From the NCBI GenBank assembly GCA_035945115.1, contig DASZAN010000063.1, positions 1-64,000 of the forward strand: 64,000 nt of DNA, in the 5' to 3' direction. Shown piece by piece: positions 1-7,059 of this stretch (position 1 is its first letter; each line of letters opens with the position of its first letter). The stretch is from DAHUYF01 sp035945115 (GTDB lineage Bacteria > Pseudomonadota > Alphaproteobacteria > ATCC43930 > CGMCC-115725). The notes beneath the pieces were generated by a model, which saw only the letters and a program-made list of their open reading frames with translations, ran no database searches and was not told the origin of the DNA. The translations under genes and the position numbers were made by a program.

Positions 1-385
1 CGACGGCGCCTACCACGAGGTGGATTCAAGCGCGCTCGCCTTCGAGATCGCGGCGCGGGCAGCGATGAAGGAGGGCCTCGCCAAGGCTGCGCCGAAGCTG
101 CTCGAGCCGGTGATGCGGGTCGAGGTGGTGACGCCACGCGAATATATGGGCGACGTTATCGGCGACTTGAATCGTCGGCGCGGAGCAATTACCGGGCAAG
201 ACCAAAGCGGCGAGAATGAAATGATCCGGGCCATGGTGCCGCTGGCAAATCTCTTCGGCTACATGCGCACTCTTGCCTCGCCGATAAAAGGAAATGCGAG
301 CCTAAAGATGGAATTCAGTCATTACGCGACGGTCCCGCCGCAGAATGATCCACCGTTTCAGCCAGCCATGGGAATGCGGGCGTAA
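1..385 (+). CDS. fusA: Elongation factor G paralogue, C-terminal fragment (5' end outside window)
   Basis: Reading begins in frame at base 2 and ends at TAA 383-385, so only about the last 127 residues are present. They cover the end of domain IV and domain V: the YHEVDSS segment, then PVMRVEVVTPREYMGDVIGDLNRRRG, which is close to universal in EF-G (quoted here as VEVVTPREYMGD and DLNRRRG), then the MEFSHY segment of domain V. EF-G is the GTPase that drives ribosomal translocation. The insert after NRRRG is divergent and the tail ends in PAMGMRA. No tuf or ribosomal protein gene follows; the next gene is on the other strand. I infer a second fusA copy outside the str operon. The GTPase domain is not visible, so its activity cannot be judged. 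Confidence 0.85.
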   Translation, partial: DGAYHEVDSSALAFEIAARAAMKEGLAKAAPKLLEPVMRVEVVTPREYMGDVIGDLNRRRGAITGQDQSGENEMIRAMVPLANLFGYMRTLASPIKGNASLKMEFSHYATVPPQNDPPFQPAMGMRA

Positions 386-439
386 CAGCGTAGCATTGAC
401 GCGCACCGCCGTTCGGCAGCTGGCCATCAATTTATCGTC

Positions 440-519
440 GGTCATTCCTGCGAAAGCAGGAATCTAGAGGCCACGTCACGTCGCTTCCCCTGGGTCCCCT
501 GCTTTCGCAGGGACGACGG
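440..519. repeat. Palindromic intergenic repeat, family A, copy 1
   Basis: Two short hairpins, CCTGCGAAAGCAGG and CCTGCTTTCGCAGG, lie about 45 bases apart in the gap between the fusA end and the DUF4175 gene. The same paired layout recurs at 60105-60185. Such elements are common between genes in alphaproteobacteria. This copy may also serve as a transcription terminator for two converging genes; that role is inference. Confidence 0.7.
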
Positions 520-541
520 ATTTTGATTTCGTGCAGAAGCC

Positions 542-3055
542 TCAGAACTGCTTCAGCAGGCGGTCGATGTAGTCGCGCTCGATCTCGGGGCGGCTCCGCT
601 CGCCGGCGCGGCGGCGGAGCTCGTCGAGGATGCCTTTCGCCTTCTCGACCGCATAGTTGCCGACGGGATCGCCCATGCGCATGCGGCCGCCTTCATCGAC
701 GCCGCCATTGGCGTGGTCTTGCGGATTGAGGCGGCCGAGCGGATCGCGATCGGCCTGACGCGGGTCGTCACCGAACTCGCTCGTATCCGGCCGGCCGTTG
801 CCCATCTCGCCCATCATGCGCTCGGCCATGCTGCGTGCCGCCTGCTGCAGCTGGTCGAGCGCCTCGCTTTGCGGACCGATGGCGGAGCCGGGATCGCCGC
901 GCTGTAGCGCATCGGCCGCGCCGCGCATGGCGCGCTCGGCACGGCCCAATGCCTGGGGAATGTCGCCCGCCTGCTCGCCCAGCTGGCGCATCATCTCGCC
1001 GAGCTGGCGCCTGAGCGCCTCCTGCTCGCCCGCGGAATCGCCGTCCTGCCCGTCGCCGGGCTGCGGCTGTCCACCTTGGCCCATCTGCCCCTGGCCGCGT
1101 TGCCCCGGCTGACGCTGGCCACGCTGGCCCTGCCCTTGGCCCTGCTGGCCCTGGCGCGATTGACGGAAGCTCTTGTCGAGGAGCTGCTGCTGGTGGCGCA
1201 TCATCTCTTGCATCTGGCGCATCGCCTGCCCTTGCCCGCCGCGCATCTGCCCCGGGCGCGCCATGCGCAAATTCTCGAGCATCTCTTGCAGCTGCGCCAG
1301 CATGTCGCGGGCGGCGTCACGCGCGCCGGTGCGGGCGAGCTCGCGGGCGCGGTCGAGCATGCGCTGCAGATCCTGCTGGCTCAGCATGCGCGAGGGATCG
1401 AGCGGCTGCTGCTCCTGGTCCTGATCCTGCCGCTCCATATTCTGTGCGAGCGCCTGGAGATAGCGGTCGATCGCCTGCTGCAGCTCCTTCATCAGCCGCT
1501 CGATCTCGGCATCGGGCGCGTTGCGCGCGAGTGCCTCCTGGAGCGCTTTCATGGCGTCGCGGAGATCGCGCTGCACCAGCGACGTGCGGCCGTCCTCGAT
1601 GCGCACCGCGGTTTCCCACAGCAGCTGCTGGACTGGCGCGATCGAGCTCGCGTCGCGATCGAGCGTAAGGCGCGCCTGGGCGGTGCGCAGCGCGAGGAAG
1701 ACGACGGTGTCGTCATTGAAGAGCTTCGGCCGGAGCGAGAGGTCCGAGAGCGTCTCGGCGACCACCTGGCGCTGCGAGGGATCGAGCGTCAGCTGCTTTC
1801 TCTGCTCGATGATCGCGCGCGCCACCGGATGGTGAAAGGCGCGCTCCGGCAGCGTCATGCGGATGCTTGCGCTCTCGCCTTGCTGACCGAGCGCGTCCGT
1901 CGCCTCGAGATGGAGATCGACCGGCAGCCCCGCCCAGGGATGCGCCGTCAGATCATGATAGCTCGCGTCGTGCGCCTCTTTGAGATGTGGGCCCGGCAGC
2001 GGCAAGTCGAGCACCAGCGGCTCGCCGGGATCGCCCGGCCGCGCGATCACGGCGCGCGCGCCTTCGACGCCGTAGTCGTCGCTCGCCTGATATTCGAGGC
2101 GGAGCGCACCGCGCTGCGTGTGCTGCGCCGGCTTCGCGAGCTCGATCGTGGGCGGCAGATCGGGAACGATGCGGATGGGCCAGGCGCCGAGCCGGCGACC
2201 ATCCTGCTCGACCGCAAGCCGGCTTCCTTGGGTCAGCGTGGCACTGCCCTTGAAGTTCTCGGCGTCGGTGCGGCCGAACTCGGTGGCGGCATCGTCGACC
2301 CTAAGCACCGGGAGGGCACGGCCGCCATGCACCTGTGCAAGCACCGTGCTGCCCGTCGGCACGGGGATCGCTTCCTCGGGCGCGCTCGCCGGCAAGAATT
2401 GCGGCGGCAGCCCCGTGTAATCGGGCGGCGTCAGCCAGATGTCGAGACTGGCCGGCGCGGTGACGCTGAGCGCGGTGAAATGCGGCGTCAGCGCGCGCAC
2501 CAGCCGCTGCGGCGCGTCGCGGCCGGCATCGACGGCGGCGACAACGAGGAGCAGCGCCAGCGCCGCGCGCAGCGCCAAGGGGTCGCGGCGGACGAGGCCG
2601 GCCGCAGGCCAGCCGACGCGGAGCTGCTGCGCACGTGCCGCCATGCGGGCACGATGGGCCTGCCAGAGCGCCTGTGCGCCGGGATCGTTGGTGCCCGCCG
2701 CCAGGCGATCGTCGAGGGCGGTGAGCGGCCGGTGTTCCAGGCCGCTCGCCTGCTCGATGCGGCGCCGGCCGGCACTCAGGCCCGGCAGGCGGAGGTGGCC
2801 GAGCGCCGGCACCAGGCCGGTGACGAAGAGCACGGCGGCCAGTGCGAGCAAGGCGAGATGGACGAACCCCGGCAATTGTGGCAGGAGGTCGGCGAGCGCC
2901 AGGACCAAGAACAGGCCGGCAACGGCGACGGCCGGCCAAAGTGAGGGCCAGAGCCGCTCGAGCCCAAGCGCGGCGCGCGCCAGCCCAAGCTGGCGCACCA
3001 AACGTCCGGGTCGCTCGCTCCCCTGGATCGGCGGCCCCTTGGAGTTTTCCATCAT
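542..3055 (-). CDS. DUF4175 / TIGR02302 family membrane protein
   Basis: The protein is 837 residues if started at the first of two adjacent ATGs (3055, then 3052); GAGG lies 4 bases before the first and 7 before the second, so 3052 is equally possible. The N terminus carries two hydrophobic segments (about residues 25-85) and a third near 150-170. A periplasmic-looking beta-rich region follows, then a long helical part and a very Gln/Gly-rich stretch around residues 590-690. This matches the alphaproteobacterial TIGR02302 family, whose function is unknown. It is the last gene of argH-lptM-lysA-DUF4175, beginning 10 bases after the lysA stop. A role in the cell envelope is inference from topology only. 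Confidence 0.8.
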   Translation of the reverse strand: MMENSKGPPIQGSERPGRLVRQLGLARAALGLERLWPSLWPAVAVAGLFLVLALADLLPQLPGFVHLALLALAAVLFVTGLVPALGHLRLPGLSAGRRRIEQASGLEHRPLTALDDRLAAGTNDPGAQALWQAHRARMAARAQQLRVGWPAAGLVRRDPLALRAALALLLVVAAVDAGRDAPQRLVRALTPHFTALSVTAPASLDIWLTPPDYTGLPPQFLPASAPEEAIPVPTGSTVLAQVHGGRALPVLRVDDAATEFGRTDAENFKGSATLTQGSRLAVEQDGRRLGAWPIRIVPDLPPTIELAKPAQHTQRGALRLEYQASDDYGVEGARAVIARPGDPGEPLVLDLPLPGPHLKEAHDASYHDLTAHPWAGLPVDLHLEATDALGQQGESASIRMTLPERAFHHPVARAIIEQRKQLTLDPSQRQVVAETLSDLSLRPKLFNDDTVVFLALRTAQARLTLDRDASSIAPVQQLLWETAVRIEDGRTSLVQRDLRDAMKALQEALARNAPDAEIERLMKELQQAIDRYLQALAQNMERQDQDQEQQPLDPSRMLSQQDLQRMLDRARELARTGARDAARDMLAQLQEMLENLRMARPGQMRGGQGQAMRQMQEMMRHQQQLLDKSFRQSRQGQQGQGQGQRGQRQPGQRGQGQMGQGGQPQPGDGQDGDSAGEQEALRRQLGEMMRQLGEQAGDIPQALGRAERAMRGAADALQRGDPGSAIGPQSEALDQLQQAARSMAERMMGEMGNGRPDTSEFGDDPRQADRDPLGRLNPQDHANGGVDEGGRMRMGDPVGNYAVEKAKGILDELRRRAGERSRPEIERDYIDRLLKQF

Positions 3056-3065
3056 CTCACCTCGG

Positions 3066-4361
3066 TCAACGCTCGGCGAGCCATTCCGGCAGCCGGTCCT
3101 GGGCGAGGAGCGCCTCGTAGCTGGGCCGCGGCCGAATGACAGCAAACCTCTCGCCGCTCACCATGACTTCCGGCGCCAGCAGCCGTGTATTGTAACTCGA
3201 ACTCATCACCGCGCCATAGGCGCCGGCGCTGAGCGTCGCCAGAAGATCGCCTGGTTCCATCGGCGGGAGTGGCCGCTGCGCCGCAAAACTATCCCCGGTT
3301 TCGCAGACCGGTCCTACCACATCGATGGCGCGCCGCTCGGCGCCCGCGGGTGGTTCGCGAACCGGAACGAACTCATGCCAGGCATCGTAGAGCGCCGGCC
3401 GGATGAGGTCGTTCATCGCCGCGTCCTGGATGAGAAAGCGGCGCGTCACCCCTTCCTTGACATAGAGCACGCGCGAGACGAGCACGCCCGCAGGTCCGAC
3501 GATCCAACGCCCCGGCTCGAAGGCGAGGGTGACATCGACGCCGTCGAGGACGCGTTTCACCATCGCTGCATAATCCTCGACCTCGGGCGGGCGTTCGTTG
3601 TGGTAGCGGATGCCGAGCCCGCCGCCGAGATCGAGCCGCTCGATGGCAAAGCCTTCGCGTCGCAGCTCCTTCAGCAGACCGGCAACACGCATGAAGGCGA
3701 GCTCGAAGGGCGAGAGATCGGTGAGCTGTGAGCCGATATGCACGGCAATGCCGACCGGGGCGAGGCCCGGCAGCTGTGCCGCGCGGCGAAAGGCGCCTGC
3801 GGCATGGGCCAAGTCGATGCCGAACTTGTTCTCCTTCTTGCCGGTGGCGATCTTGGCGTGGGTGCGGGCGTCGACATCGGGATTGACGCGGATCGCCACG
3901 CGCGCGGTCTTGCCGAGGCGGCTTGCGACCGCGCTCAGCGCGGAAAGCTCGGGCTCGGATTCGACGTTGAGCTGCTCGATCCCGGCGTTGAGCGCGAAGC
4001 CCATCTCGGCTTCGCTCTTGCCGATGCCCGAGAAGATGATGCGCGCCGGCGGCACGCCCGCGGCGAGGGCGCGGCGGAGCTCACCCTCGGAGACCACGTC
4101 GGCGCCGGCGCCGAGCTGCGCCAGCGTGCGCACGACCGCGAGGTTCGAATTCGCCTTCAGCGCATAGCAGATGAGCGCGGGACGATCGGCGAAAGCCGCA
4201 GCGAAGCGGCGGTAGCGTGTTTCGACGGCGGCGCGCGAGTAGCAATAGAAGGGCGTGCCCACTGCCTCCGCGATGCGGGCGAGCGGCACCTGCTCGGCGC
4301 AAAGAGCGCCGGCGCGATAGGCAAAGTCGGGATGTCCCGGCAGTGTCTCCGCGCCGCTCAT
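3066..4361 (-). CDS. lysA: Diaminopimelate decarboxylase
   Basis: A PLP enzyme that decarboxylates meso-diaminopimelate to L-lysine, the last step of lysine synthesis, in the cytoplasm. The 431-residue product has the usual length. PLP-binding Lys69 sits in YALKANSN, the glycine-rich LDLGGGLGI loop follows the barrel, and VCETGDSF provides the cysteine of the opposite subunit's active site. The start at 4361 (MSGAE) lies one base after the lptM stop; the frame stays open upstream, but only because it overlaps lptM. It is translated with argH and lptM, and DUF4175 follows. This order is typical of alphaproteobacteria. Confidence 0.97.
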   Translation of the reverse strand: MSGAETLPGHPDFAYRAGALCAEQVPLARIAEAVGTPFYCYSRAAVETRYRRFAAAFADRPALICYALKANSNLAVVRTLAQLGAGADVVSEGELRRALAAGVPPARIIFSGIGKSEAEMGFALNAGIEQLNVESEPELSALSAVASRLGKTARVAIRVNPDVDARTHAKIATGKKENKFGIDLAHAAGAFRRAAQLPGLAPVGIAVHIGSQLTDLSPFELAFMRVAGLLKELRREGFAIERLDLGGGLGIRYHNERPPEVEDYAAMVKRVLDGVDVTLAFEPGRWIVGPAGVLVSRVLYVKEGVTRRFLIQDAAMNDLIRPALYDAWHEFVPVREPPAGAERRAIDVVGPVCETGDSFAAQRPLPPMEPGDLLATLSAGAYGAVMSSSYNTRLLAPEVMVSGERFAVIRPRPSYEALLAQDRLPEWLAER

Positions 4362-4362
4362 G

Positions 4363-4515
4363 TCATTGCCGCGGATAGGCACGCGGATAGACGTTGGGCT
4401 CGTCGGGCGGCGGGCTCGGATCGCCGCGCTTGCCGCAGGCATCGAGCGCCATAAGCGACAGCAGCAGCAGGAGCGCGAGGAGGCCGCGGCACCGCGGCGA
4501 TTTCATCGCCGTCAT
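4363..4515 (-). CDS. lptM: LptM-like small lipoprotein
   Basis: A 50-residue lipoprotein (or 47 from the inner ATG at 4506). It has a basic start, a Leu-rich signal segment and the lipobox ALDAC followed by GKRGDPSPPP, a conserved short motif of the LptM/YifL family. In Escherichia coli LptM assists oxidative maturation of the LptD translocon for lipopolysaccharide; the same role here is inference from the family. The ATG at 4515 overlaps the argH stop as ATGA, which favours the longer start, and lysA begins one base after its stop. A lipoprotein of this kind between argH and lysA is a widespread proteobacterial arrangement. Confidence 0.85.
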   Translation of the reverse strand: MTAMKSPRCRGLLALLLLLSLMALDACGKRGDPSPPPDEPNVYPRAYPRQ

Positions 4516-5933
4516 GGTCCCTCGCAGAAGCGCCGGCGCGCGGCAACGGCGGCGGCGCGCACATTCTCGGGCGCCGTGCCGCCGAGACTGGTGCGGCTCT
4601 TGACGGAATTCTCGACCGAAAGGACCTCGTAGACCGCCGCCGTGATGCGCGGCTCCACCTGCCGCATCTCGGCGAGCGGCACGTCCGCAAGTTCCTTCCC
4701 CAGCGCCTCCGCCCGCTTCACCAAGGCGCCTGTCACATGATGCGCCTCGCGGAAGGGCAGGCCCAAGGCGCGCACCAGCCAATCGGCGAGATCAGTCGCG
4801 GTGCTGAACCCGCTCGCCGCGACGCGACGCATCGCCGCGGCATCGACCTCGAGGTCGAGCACCATGCCGGCCGTGGCGGCGAGCGCGAGTTCGAGCGTGT
4901 CGGCCGCCTCGAACACCGGCGCCTTGTCCTCCTGCAGGTCCTTCGCATAGGCGAGGGGCAAGCCCTTCACCACCGTGAGCAACGCCGCGAACGCACCCAA
5001 GAGCCGTCCCGTCTTCGCGCGCACCAATTCCGCCGCGTCGGGATTGCGCTTTTGCGGCATGATCGAGCTGCCGGTGGTGAAGGCGTCACTCAGGCGGACG
5101 AAGCGGTAGGGCTCGCTCGTCCAGATGACGAGCTCCTCGGCAAAGCGCGAGAGATGCGTGCCAGCGATCGCGACAGCCGCGAGGAACTCGAGCGCGAAGT
5201 CGCGGTCGGAGACGGCGTCGAGCGAATTGGCGGCTGGCCGCGCAAAGCCGAGGTCGCGCGCCGTCATCGCGCGATCGATGGGAAAGGATGTGCCGGCGAG
5301 CGCCGCCGCGCCGAGCGGACATTCGTTGAGCCGCGCGCGGCAATCGGCAAGCCTGCCGCGATCGCGGCCGAGCATCTCGACATAGGCCAAGAGGTGATGG
5401 CCGAAGGTGACGGGCTGCGCCACTTGCAGATGGGTGAAGCCCGGCATGATGGTATCGGCATGGCGCTCGGCCTTGGCGATGAGCGCCGCCTGCAGGCCCT
5501 CTATCTGCCGATCGAGGCGGTCGATCGCGTCCCTGACCCAGAGCTTGAAATCGGTCGCCACCTGGTCGTTCCGTGAACGCGCGGTGTGGAGGCGGCCGGC
5601 GGCGCCGCCGATGAGCTCGGCGAGTCGCGCTTCGACATTGAGATGGATGTCCTCGTGCTCGGTGCGGAAGGGAAAGGTGCCGGCCTCGATCTCGGCGCGG
5701 ATTTGCTCTAGACCGCGCGCGATCGCCGCCCCATCTTCGGCCGAGAGGATGCCCTGGCGCACCAGCATGGCGGCATGCGCCAACGAGCCGGCGATATCCT
5801 GGGCATAAAGACGCTTGTCGACATCGATCGAGACGTTGATGCGCTGCATGATCTCGGCCGGACCGCCGGAAAACCGCCCGCCCCAGGCGGTGTTCGCCGG
5901 TGCGCCGCCCCGCTTGCCGGAAGCGTCGCTCAT
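4512..5933 (-). CDS. argH: Argininosuccinate lyase
   Basis: Splits argininosuccinate into arginine and fumarate, the last step of arginine synthesis. The protein has 473 residues, the usual length. The fumarase/aspartase superfamily signature GSSIMPQKRNP lies near residues 288-298, and TARSRNDQ and GFTHLQ motifs are present in the N-terminal and central parts. It heads a minus-strand operon with lptM, lysA and the DUF4175 gene and is divergent from tlpA, whose start lies only 15 bases away. No special regulation is visible. Confidence 0.97.
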   Translation of the reverse strand: MSDASGKRGGAPANTAWGGRFSGGPAEIMQRINVSIDVDKRLYAQDIAGSLAHAAMLVRQGILSAEDGAAIARGLEQIRAEIEAGTFPFRTEHEDIHLNVEARLAELIGGAAGRLHTARSRNDQVATDFKLWVRDAIDRLDRQIEGLQAALIAKAERHADTIMPGFTHLQVAQPVTFGHHLLAYVEMLGRDRGRLADCRARLNECPLGAAALAGTSFPIDRAMTARDLGFARPAANSLDAVSDRDFALEFLAAVAIAGTHLSRFAEELVIWTSEPYRFVRLSDAFTTGSSIMPQKRNPDAAELVRAKTGRLLGAFAALLTVVKGLPLAYAKDLQEDKAPVFEAADTLELALAATAGMVLDLEVDAAAMRRVAASGFSTATDLADWLVRALGLPFREAHHVTGALVKRAEALGKELADVPLAEMRQVEPRITAAVYEVLSVENSVKSRTSLGGTAPENVRAAAVAARRRFCEGP

Positions 5934-5948
5934 GAGAGAGCGGCAGCC

Positions 5949-6575
5949 TTGACGGCGAAGGTGCTCCGGTCCACGCTCATTCTCGCTCTCGTCCTCTCTA
6001 CGGCGTCGCTCGCGCTGCTGCTCGTTTCACTCTGGCGCAGCGAGCCGGCAAAGCCGCCGGCGGTCGCGCTCGGTACGCCACAGGATGCCGCGCTCGGCGA
6101 GTTTACCCCCCTCGATCCGCCGCGGCCAGCACCGGCGCTCGCCTTTGCCGAGCGCGGCGGCGGAACCCGCGAGCTCGCCGATTTCCGCGGCCACTGGCTG
6201 CTGGTGAATCTATGGGCCACCTGGTGCGCACCCTGCGTGCGTGAGATGCCCTCGCTCGATCGCTTGCAGGCGGCGCTCGGCGACAGGATTCGCGTGCTGG
6301 CGATCTCCGAGGACCGGAAAGGGCCGGAGGTCGTCGATCCCTTTCTCGGCAGCCTCGATCTCAAGGCGATGACGATTTACCTCGATCCCGCCGCGCACGC
6401 ACAGCAAGCGTTCGGTATTCGCGGCCTGCCGACGAGCTTTCTCATCGATCCCGAGGGAGCGTTGCGCGGCAAGCTCGAGGGCGCCGCCGAATGGGATTCG
6501 TCGAAGATGCTGGCGCTGATCGAGCAATACCTCGCACAAGCGCCTGCGGAAAACAAAGCCGCGGCGACGCGCTAG
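5949..6575 (+). CDS. tlpA: TlpA-like membrane-anchored thiol:disulfide oxidoreductase
   Basis: An N-terminal membrane anchor (about residues 7-27) is followed by a periplasmic thioredoxin fold with the redox motif WCAPC inside LWATWCAPCVREMP and the cis-proline loop GLPTSFLI. TlpA proteins reduce periplasmic thiols, typically for cytochrome oxidase assembly. I chose a TTG start at 5949 (208 residues) because GAGAG lies about 9 bases upstream and the signal anchor then starts properly; a GTG at 5961 is the alternative. It is divergent from argH, the classic rhizobial tlpA-argH neighbourhood. Its stop interlocks with the converging gene in the tetramer CTAG. Confidence 0.9.
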   Translation: MTAKVLRSTLILALVLSTASLALLLVSLWRSEPAKPPAVALGTPQDAALGEFTPLDPPRPAPALAFAERGGGTRELADFRGHWLLVNLWATWCAPCVREMPSLDRLQAALGDRIRVLAISEDRKGPEVVDPFLGSLDLKAMTIYLDPAAHAQQAFGIRGLPTSFLIDPEGALRGKLEGAAEWDSSKMLALIEQYLAQAPAENKAAATR

Positions 6576-6850
6576 AGTTCCGCGCTCAAGAGCCAGACAT
6601 GACCTTCCACCTGCTCCATCGAGCGCGGCCGCTCCGGCAGTTGCGGCGGCGGCGCGGGTCTGAGATCGCGGCGCGGCCATTCCTCGATGGCGGTGTCATC
6701 GCAGATGATGGTGAGCCGGCCGTAGTTGAACGTCAGGCTGAAATGCGCGCAATTGGGCCAGGCCGGCTCGATCGATCGCTGCGGCTCGGCGGCGATCGCG
6801 CCGCCGGTGAGAACGGCGATGAAAAGACCCGACGCAATGAAGCGAAGCAT
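6572..6850 (-). CDS. Small secreted protein of unknown function
   Basis: The 92-residue product starts with a clear signal peptide (MLRFIASGLFIAVLTGGAIAA, cleavage expected after AIAA). GGAGGG stands 6 bases before ATG 6850 and decides the start, although the frame is open further upstream. The mature part has two cysteines that could pair and a proline-rich stretch before the end. I recognise no family. It converges on tlpA, with the two stop codons overlapping. Export to the periplasm is inferred from the signal peptide. Confidence 0.7.
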   Translation of the reverse strand: MLRFIASGLFIAVLTGGAIAAEPQRSIEPAWPNCAHFSLTFNYGRLTIICDDTAIEEWPRRDLRPAPPPQLPERPRSMEQVEGHVWLLSAEL

Positions 6851-6931
6851 GGCGCCCTCCCGCGGTGAAGAGTCGCACGCTGAAAGAATACGCCTGACAC
6901 CCTCGCGTTGCCAATGAAAGCGCATGCATTC

Positions 6932-7040
6932 GCCTCTCCCCTCGGGGAGAGGTCGGCGCGCAGCGCCGGGTGGGGGGACGCGCCACGACCTCTCCCGGCT
7001 TCCCCCTCACCCCAACCCTCTCCCCAAGGGGAGAGGGAGA
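6932..7040. repeat. GC-rich palindromic repeat, family B, copy 1
   Basis: The sequence has CTCTCCCCTCGGGGAGAG on the left and CTCTCCCCAAGGGGAGAG on the right, with CCCTCACCCC between. Related elements lie at 11435-11535 and 62292-62441. It fills the gap upstream of the small secreted protein and downstream of the molybdenum hydroxylase, where it may fold as a terminator. Confidence 0.7.
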
Positions 7041-7059
7041 ACATTGGAACGCCTCCGTC

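Noticed and set aside
1076..2944. A 622-codon open frame on the plus strand opposite the DUF4175 gene
   Set aside because: It is rich in Arg, His and Leu with no family pattern, and lies antisense to a well-supported gene. High GC at third positions opens such mirror frames throughout the window (also 32325-34046 plus, 36562-38040 minus, 39349-41301 minus).
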